Positions 53,875-63,508 of a DNA stretch of 64,000 nt are shown one piece after another (position 1 is the first letter of the stretch; every line of letters starts with the position of its first letter). Where the stretch lies: the NCBI RefSeq assembly GCF_042666505.1, contig NZ_JBHTDN010000003.1, positions 248,001 through 312,000 of the forward strand, in the 5' to 3' direction. The notes beneath the pieces were generated by a model. It was not told the origin of the DNA. It was given only the letters and a program-made list of their open reading frames with translations, and ran no database searches. Origin of the DNA: Parapedobacter sp042666505. GTDB taxonomy: Bacteria; Bacteroidota; Bacteroidia; Sphingobacteriales; Sphingobacteriaceae. A program made the position numbers and the translations under genes.

Positions 53875-55429
53875 ACTGTTTCGAACAAATCCTAGCTATG
53901 TAAAACGCTGGCTTTGCCTATGGATCATGGGAGTGTCCATGTATTCAACGCAGAACTGTGTCGCGTCAGATTCGATATCAATACGGAATCATCGCATGGA
54001 AAAGTCTGTGCTGCTCGATAAAATCAAGGGAGGCTGGGCCGGTCAGACGATCGGAGTGACGTTCGGTTGGCCTTCTGAATTCAAGTATCTGGGCACGTAC
54101 ATACAAGACTATGAAACCATACCCTGGCATGCCGATTACGTAAACGAGGCCATGACCACGTTCCCAGGCCTATATGATGATGTGTATGTAGACCTGACCT
54201 TCGTAGAAGTCTTCGAGAAGTTCGGAATGGATGCGCCATTGGATGAATTTGGCAAGGCTTTCGCCGGGAAAGCGTATGAGTTATGGCACGCTAACCAAGC
54301 AGGTAGATATAATTTACAACAGGGAGTCCCTGCCATAGAAGCCGGCCATTGGCTGAACAATCCGCATGCGGACGATATCGATTTTCAGATAGAAGCAGAT
54401 TTCGCGGGGTTGATGAGTCCGGGTATGGCGGGCGTTGCTACAGCCATTACGGATAAAGTGGGCAGAATCGTCAATTCGGGCGACGGTTTATATGGCGGAG
54501 TCTATGTGGCGAATTTATATGCCTTGGCATTTGTTCATGAGGATATCTCCTTTGTCATAACCGAGGCGCTCCGTGCGATTCCCGAAGAAAGCAAATTTCA
54601 TCAGTGCATTTCGGACGTAATTAAGTGGCATAAGCAGTATCCGGACGACTGGAAACAAACTTGGTTCCAGGTACAGAAAAAATGGGCCGAGGATGTAGGA
54701 TGTCCCCATGGTGTATTTCATCCGTTGAACATCGACGCCAAATTAAATGCCGCCTATGTGGTTACAGGGCTGCTGTATGGGAACGGCGATTTTACCCGTA
54801 CACTTGAAATCGCAACACGACTGGGGCAGGATTCGGATTGTAATCCCGCCACCGCTGCAGGCGTATTGGGCGTATTGAAGGGATATGGCAGTATACCTGA
54901 ATATTGGCTGAAGCCACTCCAACAAGCGGAACATCGGAATTTCGGATATACGGACCTTTCTTTGGACAAGGTGTATGAAATGAGCTATCAACATGCACTG
55001 GCCAATATCCAGCACCACGGCGGAGATACCGTTGGTACGGGCGTTCGAATCCCGGATTCAAAAGCGTGGACGGTCGCTTTTGAAGAAAATTTTGCCGGAC
55101 ATCATCCAAGGGAATATCTGCCATTGAAAAAGACATTTTCAGATGACATGGCTTTTGACATAGAAGGAATTGGCTTCGTTATCCGGGGATACGTACAAAA
55201 GAAAGTGGCCGGCGCTGAAGAGCATCTCATACGCGCGGCGCTTTATATCGACGGAGAAGAAGTCGAGCAGGCAAACTTCCCCAGTAATCCGATAAACAGC
55301 AGAACTGAACTATTTTGGCGATACCAGTTGCCTAAAAAAAGGCACCGGGTAGAAATAAAAATTTTATCTCCTCATCCGCAATACGAACTGCATGCGGTCG
55401 ACTGCTTGATATATGACAGCCCGAAATGA
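53861..55429 (+). CDS. Exported ADP-ribosylglycohydrolase-like protein
   Basis: Several ATGs are possible (53798, 53825, 53855, 53861). I take 53861, which starts a signal-like segment (KRWLCLWIMGVSMYS). The core shows LLDKIKGGWAGQTIGVTFG, the Asp-rich GLYDDVYVDLTFVEVF, and later GQDSDCNPATAAGVLG, the metal-binding pattern of ADP-ribosylglycohydrolases. About 120 C-terminal residues form an extra beta-rich domain. Extracytoplasmic members of this fold in polysaccharide loci may act on sugars rather than on ADP-ribose. The ECF sigma gene starts inside its stop (ATGA). Confidence 0.78.
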   Translation: MKFNKLFRTNPSYVKRWLCLWIMGVSMYSTQNCVASDSISIRNHRMEKSVLLDKIKGGWAGQTIGVTFGWPSEFKYLGTYIQDYETIPWHADYVNEAMTTFPGLYDDVYVDLTFVEVFEKFGMDAPLDEFGKAFAGKAYELWHANQAGRYNLQQGVPAIEAGHWLNNPHADDIDFQIEADFAGLMSPGMAGVATAITDKVGRIVNSGDGLYGGVYVANLYALAFVHEDISFVITEALRAIPEESKFHQCISDVIKWHKQYPDDWKQTWFQVQKKWAEDVGCPHGVFHPLNIDAKLNAAYVVTGLLYGNGDFTRTLEIATRLGQDSDCNPATAAGVLGVLKGYGSIPEYWLKPLQQAEHRNFGYTDLSLDKVYEMSYQHALANIQHHGGDTVGTGVRIPDSKAWTVAFEENFAGHHPREYLPLKKTFSDDMAFDIEGIGFVIRGYVQKKVAGAEEHLIRAALYIDGEEVEQANFPSNPINSRTELFWRYQLPKKRHRVEIKILSPHPQYELHAVDCLIYDSPK

Positions 55430-56028
55430 GTAATCGCAACGCGACATTGAACGACCAAACGTTGATGGAACGTCTTAAAAAAGGCGATGAGGTTGCTTTT
55501 GCCGTATTGTATGATCGCTATTGGTCGGTATTATTCCAACAGGCACGTCGCTTGCTGCAAGATGAAGACGAAATCAGGGATGTATTACAGGATACCTTTA
55601 CCACGCTTTGGGAAAAGGCAAACGCCATAGAACCCGCTGTTTCGCTTTCCGCGTATCTCCACGCGCTGGTGCGCAATCGCATTCTGAACCTATTGCTGAG
55701 AAGCAAGGTGAAAGATAGGTATTTAGCTTCATTAGCGCATTTTTCGAAGCAGCTCGAACTTCCGGCAGATTATGCGATCCGCGAAAAACAAATGGCACAA
55801 CGGATCGACGAAGAGCTGGGCCGGTTGCCGGAAAAAATGCGTGCGGTGTTTGAATTAAGCCGGAAGCAAAGCCTATCCTATCATGAAATAGCCGATCGGC
55901 TTCATATTTCCCAGAATACAGTCAAGAAGCAAATCAGCAATGCCATTCGGCAACTCAGGCTCAAGCTGCATATTTTTCTTCTTTTTTTTCTTTTCGTCTT
56001 ACACAAGGTAGCACTCATCTTGTCTTAA
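55426..56028 (+). CDS. ECF RNA polymerase sigma factor
   Basis: The 200-residue protein has sigma region 2 (AFAVLYDRYWSVLFQQARRLL, then DEIRDVLQDTFTTLWEK) and region 4 (LGRLPEKMRAVFELSRKQSLSYHEIADRL, with the HTH ISQNTVKKQISNAI). The C-terminus is strongly hydrophobic (FLLFFLFVLH), as in many Bacteroidota FecI-like factors. It overlaps the previous gene by ATGA and is followed 34 bp later by a FecR gene. The set sigma-FecR-STN-SusC is the classical trans-envelope signalling unit and should drive the downstream SusCD operon. Confidence 0.93.
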   Translation: MSNRNATLNDQTLMERLKKGDEVAFAVLYDRYWSVLFQQARRLLQDEDEIRDVLQDTFTTLWEKANAIEPAVSLSAYLHALVRNRILNLLLRSKVKDRYLASLAHFSKQLELPADYAIREKQMAQRIDEELGRLPEKMRAVFELSRKQSLSYHEIADRLHISQNTVKKQISNAIRQLRLKLHIFLLFFLFVLHKVALILS

Positions 56029-56062
56029 TAGAAAATGCACGGCAGCGAGCCGGCGAAGATTT

Positions 56063-57193
56063 ATGGATAAGAAGCGTGCGGAACAGTTATTAAGACGGTA
56101 TCTCGACGGACGTTGTACGCCCGAGGAGCGACACCTGGTTGAATCATGGTATCATGAGCTGCTGAGCGATGAAAAGCAGTGGAATAGAACCGCGGTTGAT
56201 GAGGAGCAGCTGAAGGACAATGTCTGGAAGTCCATCCGCAAGCGTCGCACAGTGATCCTACCACGGGTTGTAGCGGCGGCAGCAACGTTATTGGTGTTGG
56301 CCACTGGGGTTTATTTCTATCGGCAAAAGGCATCTCTGCACCCGGAGAAGACGATGGTGTTAACCGAAAACCCGGTTATCCAGCCGGGAGGGAACCGTGC
56401 CATGCTTACATTGGCGGATGGGACAGCGATCAATCTGGATGAAGACAAGGAAGGCGTCGTGATCGGCGCGCAGATCGCTTACCTCGATGGCTCTTCGATC
56501 AAATCCTTGGAACAGACAGACCGGCAGCGTTTGGCAATAGCAACCCCAAGGGGAGGGCAATACCGGATTGTCCTTCCTGACGGTACCAACGTCTGGTTGA
56601 ATGCAGCAACAACCCTGGAATTTGAGTGGCAGCCCGGCAGTGATGAACGCGTCGTCACGCTAAATGGCGAGGCGTATTTCGATGTGAGCAGCAGGCAGAG
56701 CCGTGGGACGGAAAAAGCGGTGTTTAGGGTGAAAACGCGACGGCAGGAGGTAACCGTGCTGGGCACCGGGTTCAATGTGTCTGCCTACGAAGAATCGTCG
56801 CAAACGGTTACTACGCTCGTACAGGGCAGGGTACGGGTTGCCGACTTACATCCCGGGCGCAACGGACGGTCTGACGGAACTTGGGTATTGGAACCGGGTT
56901 TTCAGGCCGTTACAACCGCACAGCACACTCGGACATCGGTTGCCAATCTGGCATCCGCCGTCGGATGGAAAAATGGCGATTTCGTTTTTGACGGTTCCTC
57001 CATTCAGGAAATTATGCAGCAACTGTCGCGTTGGTACGACATTGATATCCAGTATCGCGGCTCCATACCAACCGAAGCATTCGGCGGGAAAATAGCAAGA
57101 AAAAAAGACATCACAGATGTATTACGCGTACTGGAGCTTACCGGAGGCGTCACCTTCGCCATAGAAAATAGGACAGTTATCGTTAACCCTTAA
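56063..57193 (+). CDS. FecR-family anti-sigma factor
   Basis: The 376-residue protein has a cytoplasmic N-terminal part, one TM near residues 74-92 (VVAAAATLLVLATGVYFY), a periplasmic FecR domain (TPRGGQYRIVLPDGTNVWLN, EAYFDVS, VTVLGTGFNVSAY) and a C-terminal DUF4974/STN-like end (FVFDGSSIQEIMQQLSRWYDI). It would hold the ECF factor inactive until contacted by the STN domain of the loaded SusC encoded next. Confidence 0.95.
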   Translation: MDKKRAEQLLRRYLDGRCTPEERHLVESWYHELLSDEKQWNRTAVDEEQLKDNVWKSIRKRRTVILPRVVAAAATLLVLATGVYFYRQKASLHPEKTMVLTENPVIQPGGNRAMLTLADGTAINLDEDKEGVVIGAQIAYLDGSSIKSLEQTDRQRLAIATPRGGQYRIVLPDGTNVWLNAATTLEFEWQPGSDERVVTLNGEAYFDVSSRQSRGTEKAVFRVKTRRQEVTVLGTGFNVSAYEESSQTVTTLVQGRVRVADLHPGRNGRSDGTWVLEPGFQAVTTAQHTRTSVANLASAVGWKNGDFVFDGSSIQEIMQQLSRWYDIDIQYRGSIPTEAFGGKIARKKDITDVLRVLELTGGVTFAIENRTVIVNP

Positions 57194-57299
57194 TAAGATG
57201 AAATGGAAGCAGGATGATACCGACTTATTTACGTGGAGCATGACTACACGCTAACCAACCTCCAATGGAACACTTTTTAATAACCAAATTAAGAACAAA

Positions 57300-60200
57300 A
57301 TGAGATTATTGACATTTTTCATGTTGCTGACCTGTATTCAGGTGAACGCCGCCGCCATGGCCCAACGCGTTACCTTAAATGTCAGGAATGGGCTTTTGGT
57401 GGATATCTTCGACGAAATCCGCCGACAAAGTGATGTCGACTTTGTGTATCGTGATGCCCAGATTAAACGAGCAAATCGCGTAACGATTAACGTCAGGCAG
57501 GCGCCACTGGCGGAAGCGCTGGCAGCGGTTTTTAAGGATCAACCGTTGACCTACAAAATCGAGAATAACACGATCGTTGTACAGGAAAAGCCGTCGGTTA
57601 AAGCGGAGGGCACACCCGAGAGACAAACGTCCACACAGCAGCCTGTTTCAGGCTCGGTGGTCGATTCGGCAGGCACACCTATCGCTGGAGTTTCCGTAGC
57701 GATCAAGGGACAGGCCCGAGGCACGATTACTGGGCAAGATGGCCGGTTCACCCTCGAGGCACAGGCTAGCGATGTCTTGGTCTTTAGCATGGTAGGATAT
57801 GAGTCGTACGAGGTAGCGGTAGGTACCGGTAATATCCGGGTGGTGCTGGCGATGTTGTCTTCCAATTTGGAGGAAGTCGTGGTGGTTGGATATGGGGTGC
57901 AACGGAAACGGGATCTTACCGGCGCGGTTAGCCAAATAAAAGGAGAGGATCTCAAGAATATGCCCGTGCGGAATGCGACGGAAGCGTTGCAGGGACAAGT
58001 AGCCGGGGTACTAATTACGTCAACCGGGGGAAGCCCCGGTACGCCGCCCGCGGTCCGGATTCGGGGTATCGGTACCGTTAATGACAACAATCCCTTGTAC
58101 GTGGTTGACGGACTGCCTCAATCCGATATCGGCTGGCTTAACCCCAACGACATTACGTCAATGGAAGTATTGAAGGATGCTTCGGCGACCGCTATTTATG
58201 GTGCCAGGGCAGCCAATGGCGTCATCATGGTCACTACCGCTAAAGGGGCGATGTCTGGTAATGAGCCTCATAGTTTGGTCACTTACGACACGCATGTGGG
58301 TTTTCAAAACCCGGTAAAGACCTACGATATGATGAATGCTGCCGAATTTATGGAGTATAAAAACCTGGCGAATATAAATGCCGGCTTGGATCCGTTTTTC
58401 ACGGATGGCGAGAAATCGGAGGTGTTGAATTTTCTGCGGACGAATTTTGGCAGCGAGGAAGGAACCAATTGGTGGAAAGAAATCAATAATCGGAATGCGG
58501 TCGTTCAAAACCATGGGGTTTCAATATCCGGAGGAATGAAGGACTTGGCTTATCGGACCAGTCTGCAATACATGGATCAGCAAGGGATCATCAAAGGATC
58601 GGACTATGACCGTTTATCCTGGCGCAGCAATTTCAACCATAACATCCGCGAATGGTTGCGGCTTTCGGGCAATTTTGGCCTGATCAATGAAACCCGGGGG
58701 AATGTACTGGAGGGAAGCCCAGGTTTCAATACCGCATTTATCGCATTTGCTGCAGACCCGATTTCACCGGTGTATCGGACCAATCTGACCAATATCCCGG
58801 GCTTTTTACAAGATGCCTTTTTCCTGGACCGCATTGACCAGAATAATCCTTGGTCGTTTTATTCGCCCATTTTGCTGACCAATAAGCAAAATCCCGTGTC
58901 GCAGACCGCCATCTACGAAAACAACAAATGGCGGGGAAATGCCATCAAAGGGGGAGGCGCTTTGGATATTGATTTGTATAAAGGGTTGAAATTCAGAAGC
59001 AATTTCGGTATCGACATGGCTAGGGGTGTATCGGATGGTTTTACACCCGCTTATTACCTGGATGGCGAGCAGTTTAATACGGATGCAACGGTAAGCAAAA
59101 GCCATTCAAAGACGGATTATTGGGTGTGGGAAAATACGTTGTCCTACGAGAAAAGACTGGATGAACATTATTTCACCTTGTTGGCAGGGACCTCTGCGGA
59201 AGAGTGGAAAAGCGAATCCACCGGGGCGTCTAAACAGGGATTGGTGTCCAACGACCCGAGCCAGTGGATCATCGACGCTGCCAGCATCAACCCGGGTGCG
59301 TCCGGTTCCAAATGGGAAATGGCCCTCAATTCCTATTTCGGCCGGGTGTTTTATTCGTTCAAGGATCGTTATATGATTACGGCCAACTTCCGGTATGATG
59401 GGTCATCGAATTTCGGAGATGGACAGCGATGGGGCGCATTCCCGTCGGTTTCTGTAGGATGGAATTTCAAGGACGAATCGTTCCTTGATGGGTGGGATTG
59501 GCTTAATACGGGCAAACTCCGCGCCAGCTGGGGCCAGATCGGCAATCAAAATATTAGTCGGGGGGCTTACTTGACTACCTATTCGGGTAATATGGGTTAC
59601 TATCTTTTTGGACCCCGTGTTCCCCAACTGGGCGGCGGAAGTAACTATCTGGGCAACTCACTGGTCCAATGGGAAACCACCGAGCAGCTAGATTTAGGTT
59701 TGGAACTTGGCTTCCTTAACCGGAAGTTGAATGTAGTGGTGGACGCTTATCAGAAAACTACCGACGGCATGTTGCTCAATGTACCGCTGCCTCTTTACCT
59801 GGGCTTCCCCAACAATCCCTGGAGCAATGCCGGAGGTGTACGCAATCGAGGAATCGAGTTTGATCTGTCCTATCAGGATAAAGCCGGAGAATTGGGGTAT
59901 TCCATCGGTGTGAACGCCTCGACATTCCAGAATAAGGTGCTCAGCTTGGGAGGTGGGGAACCTATCGCCGGCGGGGGGTGGATCAACTATACGACGACCC
60001 GGACGGAGGAGGGGATGCCCATCGGCTATTTCTATGGATTTAAGACAGACGGCATCTTCCAGTCACAGCAAGAGGTGGATGATTACATCCAAACAGGCGC
60101 CAGGCCAGGCGACCTGCGGTTTGTGGATACCAATAACGACGGAGCCATCAACAACAACGACCGCACAAATATTGGCGATCCCTTCCCGGATCTGACGTAT

Positions 60201-60680
60201 GGATTGCGGCTGGGACTTGATTATAAAAACTTCGATCTTCAATTGGTGATGCAGGGGACATTGGGCAATGATATCATGAATATCGCCAAAATAGATATGA
60301 AATCAGGTGTGGGTTGGTACAATGCACCCAAGGAGCTCATGGACGAGGCGTGGTCGCCTACCAATCCTAGCAATACACAATTTGCCATCAATGCGACGAA
60401 TACGAACAACCTACAGGTTTCCGATTGGTTGGTTGAAGACGGATCGTACCTGCGTATGAAGAGCCTGCAAGTCGGCTACACCTTTCCCAAGACGATGATG
60501 GAGGCCATCAAACTGCAAAACATCCGTATTTGGGCAGGCGGTTATAACTTGTTGACGTTTACCAAATATTCCGGGCTGGATCCGGAAATCGGAAGCGGGT
60601 CGCCGTTAAGTATGGGCGTCGACCAAGGATACTATCCGCAGGCAAAGTCATTTATGTTTGGAATTAATGCGAGCTTTTAG
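57300..60680 (+). CDS. STN-domain SusC/RagA-type TonB-dependent transducer
   Basis: The 1126-residue protein has a signal peptide ending near AAMAQ. An STN (secretin/TonB short) domain follows at about 22-97 (LVDIFDEIRRQSDVDFVYRD, LAEALAAVFKDQPLTYKI), then a carboxypeptidase-regulatory-like domain (SGSVVDSAGTPIAGVSV), a plug with VRIRGIGTVNDN and AIYGARAANGVIMVTT, and a barrel ending in KSFMFGINASF. The STN domain touches the FecR partner, so it is both importer and sensor. SusD follows 70 bp downstream. Confidence 0.96.
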   Translation: MRLLTFFMLLTCIQVNAAAMAQRVTLNVRNGLLVDIFDEIRRQSDVDFVYRDAQIKRANRVTINVRQAPLAEALAAVFKDQPLTYKIENNTIVVQEKPSVKAEGTPERQTSTQQPVSGSVVDSAGTPIAGVSVAIKGQARGTITGQDGRFTLEAQASDVLVFSMVGYESYEVAVGTGNIRVVLAMLSSNLEEVVVVGYGVQRKRDLTGAVSQIKGEDLKNMPVRNATEALQGQVAGVLITSTGGSPGTPPAVRIRGIGTVNDNNPLYVVDGLPQSDIGWLNPNDITSMEVLKDASATAIYGARAANGVIMVTTAKGAMSGNEPHSLVTYDTHVGFQNPVKTYDMMNAAEFMEYKNLANINAGLDPFFTDGEKSEVLNFLRTNFGSEEGTNWWKEINNRNAVVQNHGVSISGGMKDLAYRTSLQYMDQQGIIKGSDYDRLSWRSNFNHNIREWLRLSGNFGLINETRGNVLEGSPGFNTAFIAFAADPISPVYRTNLTNIPGFLQDAFFLDRIDQNNPWSFYSPILLTNKQNPVSQTAIYENNKWRGNAIKGGGALDIDLYKGLKFRSNFGIDMARGVSDGFTPAYYLDGEQFNTDATVSKSHSKTDYWVWENTLSYEKRLDEHYFTLLAGTSAEEWKSESTGASKQGLVSNDPSQWIIDAASINPGASGSKWEMALNSYFGRVFYSFKDRYMITANFRYDGSSNFGDGQRWGAFPSVSVGWNFKDESFLDGWDWLNTGKLRASWGQIGNQNISRGAYLTTYSGNMGYYLFGPRVPQLGGGSNYLGNSLVQWETTEQLDLGLELGFLNRKLNVVVDAYQKTTDGMLLNVPLPLYLGFPNNPWSNAGGVRNRGIEFDLSYQDKAGELGYSIGVNASTFQNKVLSLGGGEPIAGGGWINYTTTRTEEGMPIGYFYGFKTDGIFQSQQEVDDYIQTGARPGDLRFVDTNNDGAINNNDRTNIGDPFPDLTYGLRLGLDYKNFDLQLVMQGTLGNDIMNIAKIDMKSGVGWYNAPKELMDEAWSPTNPSNTQFAINATNTNNLQVSDWLVEDGSYLRMKSLQVGYTFPKTMMEAIKLQNIRIWAGGYNLLTFTKYSGLDPEIGSGSPLSMGVDQGYYPQAKSFMFGINASF

Positions 60681-60750
60681 TTCATGTATAAAGATATTGA
60701 CATGAAACTGTCCTGTCAGGTTCCATCAACCCTTTAAAATTATTATTCCG

Positions 60751-62418
60751 ATGAATAAGAAACGATATATTTTGGGCATAGCCACGCTTATACTGGTAAT
60801 TTCAGGATGCAGTGGCGATTTTCTCGACAGACAACCCTATGGTGTGTTGAATGAAGAAGATTTTTTTAAGACAAACGATGCGGGTATCAAACTAGTGACC
60901 AGCTGCTATCAGCCCATGTTGGACGGATGGGGATACTCCGTTAACAAGGTAGCGCTTGGGGACGAAGTCGTGGACAATGCAGATGCCGGCGGGTCGGATC
61001 CGGGCGACCGGCCGCAGACTACCGAAGTGGGTAGGGGACGTCCGTTGACATCCAATCCGCTCCTGCTCGAATGTTGGTCAAACCGGTTCAACGGCATTGG
61101 TAAATGCAACATCGCGCTGGATGCCATTACCCGGGAGGGTGGCAATCTCGTATCGGGTGGAGTAGCCATACCTCAGGAGACGGTCGCACGGTATCTGGCT
61201 GAAATACGTTTTTTGCGCGCCTGGTATTATTTCGACCTCATCACCGTATTCAAGGAAGTTCCTTTGGTAACCACCGTGGAAGAAACCGCCACACGCAAGG
61301 AAAAAGCGCACATTGCGGAACTTCGGGAACAGCTATACAGCGACCTGGACGCAGCAATCAACGAGTCTAATTTTCCGCGGTTGAAGCAGCTCGCTGCATC
61401 AGAAGCGGGGCGGGCTTCGAAAGATGCTGCCTTTGCCTTGAAGGCGCGGGCGGCCTTGTTTTTCGCGGGCTTAATGGAACAGGGCATTTTGGATGGTGAT
61501 GCCACTGCAGAGTATGTGATTGCCCGCACAGCCGCGGAGGAAGTGGTCAAGAACGGCGGATTATCGCTCCTGCCCGATTTTCAGGATCTCTACCGGGGTG
61601 ATTACGAGATCGGACCTTTCTCTAGCGAAAACATCTTTGGGGTTTTGCGGGATTATAATCCGGCGTTCGGCCTAGGCGGGGACGCATTTGCCATCATGAA
61701 TGTCGGTCGGAATAACGTAGGCGGATATGGGGGAAATACACCCACACGAGACCTGGCTGCTTCATACGATCCGACCGATCCGCGCAAGTTGTTCACCATC
61801 ATCAGTCACAACGACATCTTCCGCACCTCTTCCGGAGGCCAGGAAGTCCATAACTATCAGGGGTATTTTAACGATTACAACCTGCAGCACAGCCGCAAGG
61901 CATTCGTTCCGCAGCAATATCGCGAAAACAACGATCTCTTGCGCAGCAATTGGCAGCCCTACTGGTTGCGCTATGCAGAGGTGCTGCTCATTTATGCAGA
62001 AGCATCGTTGAAAAGCAACGGCAGTGCTACAGAGGTCGTTGAGCGGATTAATGAAGTAAGGCGGCGGGCTTTCGTCACGACGTCGAAAACGGATGCACCG
62101 GCTGTTTTCCGGAAATTCGCCGCCGACCTGAAACCCATCAACGAGAGTCTTTTCCAATCGGCATATGCCGTAAAAGCCTCGGACGACTTATTGGCGGCTA
62201 TTAAACGCGAACGCCGGGCGGAATTGGCATTGGAAGGGCTGCGTTTATACGATTTAATCCGCTGGGGTGATTACGCCACCACCATGCAGGCATTTTATAA
62301 AGCCTATGGTTTTGCGGATAAAGGACGGGATGCCAGTGCCAACAGTTGGCCATTCCCCATTCCGCAGATCGAAATCGATCGTTCCAATGGCAAACTAACC
62401 CAACATGCTAATTATTAA
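60751..62418 (+). CDS. SusD/RagB-type surface lipoprotein
   Basis: The 555-residue lipoprotein (lipobox LVISGC) has the SusD fold: EIRFLRAWYYFDLITVFKEVPLV in the TPR region, YWLRYAEVLLIYAEASL, and the closing RERRAELALEGLRLYDLIRWGD. It pairs with the STN-SusC encoded 70 bp upstream. Confidence 0.95.
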   Translation: MNKKRYILGIATLILVISGCSGDFLDRQPYGVLNEEDFFKTNDAGIKLVTSCYQPMLDGWGYSVNKVALGDEVVDNADAGGSDPGDRPQTTEVGRGRPLTSNPLLLECWSNRFNGIGKCNIALDAITREGGNLVSGGVAIPQETVARYLAEIRFLRAWYYFDLITVFKEVPLVTTVEETATRKEKAHIAELREQLYSDLDAAINESNFPRLKQLAASEAGRASKDAAFALKARAALFFAGLMEQGILDGDATAEYVIARTAAEEVVKNGGLSLLPDFQDLYRGDYEIGPFSSENIFGVLRDYNPAFGLGGDAFAIMNVGRNNVGGYGGNTPTRDLAASYDPTDPRKLFTIISHNDIFRTSSGGQEVHNYQGYFNDYNLQHSRKAFVPQQYRENNDLLRSNWQPYWLRYAEVLLIYAEASLKSNGSATEVVERINEVRRRAFVTTSKTDAPAVFRKFAADLKPINESLFQSAYAVKASDDLLAAIKRERRAELALEGLRLYDLIRWGDYATTMQAFYKAYGFADKGRDASANSWPFPIPQIEIDRSNGKLTQHANY

Positions 62419-62434
62419 TGCGTAGCTTAGAAAA

Positions 62435-63436
62435 ATGGAAGTAAAGACATATAACCGGCGGGCGTTTGTAAAAGCGGCGTCAGTAGCGATTGCAGGAGCG
62501 GGGGTATTGCACCACTCGTTGCTGCAAGCGCGTCCTTTGGCGGTGGCAAGGGGAAAGCGCATAGGCGTGATCGGTTTGGATACATCGCACAGCGAAGTAT
62601 TTACAAGGATGATTAATACAGGCGGAGCGGAAATGCGTGGTTACCAAGTGGTCGCGGCCTACCATCCTGCGACGAACCGCGATATTCTTAACCTCAGGCC
62701 ACAGATGGCCGCGGCGGTGCAAAAGCACGGGGCGCTGCTTGTAAACAGCATGGACGAATTGCTGGACGCGTGCGATGTGGTATTGCTGGAAACGATTGAC
62801 GGAGTTCCCCACCTCGAACAAGCACTGCCGGTACTGAAAGCAGGCAAGCCTGTCTTTATTGATAAACCCCTTTCCGCAACGCTGGAGGGAGCAAAGGCGA
62901 TTGTCGCCGCATCGGAAAAATACAAAACTCCTTTCTTTTCTTCCTCGTCTCTTCGTTTTGATGAAAACGTGCAAAAGGTAGTCTCAGGTAGCATCGGCCG
63001 CGTAACGGGAGCCGATGTATTTACGCCCGCAGAGATCGAGCCCAGCCATTTGGATATGGCGTGGTACGCCCTCCATGGGCTCGAAATGCTATATGCGGTC
63101 CTGGGCCGGGGCTGCGTGTCCGTAACCCGTCTGTACCAGCAGGATACCGATATCATTGTGGGTACCTGGGAGGACGGGCGGATGGGCACCGTTCGTGGTG
63201 TACGGAAATGGCCTGTCGGAATAGCCGGCACGGCATTCGGCGAAAAGGGGACGGCGGCATTGGGGCCTTTTTCGGAAGCTGCTTATCAGCAATTGGTCGG
63301 TCAGATCATTCAATTCTTTGATAGTAAGGTGCCGCCGGTCAGCGCAGCAGAGACGTTGGAGCTTTTTGCGTTCATGCATGCGGCCGACGAAAGCCGTAGG
63401 AACCAAGGACGGCCCGTTGCCTTAAGATCTTTATAG
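62435..63436 (+). CDS. Tat-exported Gfo/Idh/MocA-like oxidoreductase, variant cofactor motif
   Basis: The 333-residue protein has a Tat signal (NRRAFVKAASVAIAGAG). The Rossmann part reads RIGVIGLDTSHSEVF, where most relatives have GxGxxG(x); this GLDTSH variant removes two glycines. The usual EKP is DKP in VFIDKPLSATL. The C-terminal beta-sheet domain is present (MAWYALHGLEMLYAVLG, PVGIAGTAFGEKG). A periplasmic sugar oxidoreductase or a non-catalytic relative are both possible. It starts 16 bp after the SusD stop, so it shares the operon. Confidence 0.78.
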   Translation: MEVKTYNRRAFVKAASVAIAGAGVLHHSLLQARPLAVARGKRIGVIGLDTSHSEVFTRMINTGGAEMRGYQVVAAYHPATNRDILNLRPQMAAAVQKHGALLVNSMDELLDACDVVLLETIDGVPHLEQALPVLKAGKPVFIDKPLSATLEGAKAIVAASEKYKTPFFSSSSLRFDENVQKVVSGSIGRVTGADVFTPAEIEPSHLDMAWYALHGLEMLYAVLGRGCVSVTRLYQQDTDIIVGTWEDGRMGTVRGVRKWPVGIAGTAFGEKGTAALGPFSEAAYQQLVGQIIQFFDSKVPPVSAAETLELFAFMHAADESRRNQGRPVALRSL

Positions 63437-63508
63437 TAGTTACCAATGAGATGTGAACCCAGGTGAATTAGCATCAGGACTCCATCTGACAATTAAAAGC
63501 AAGAATAA

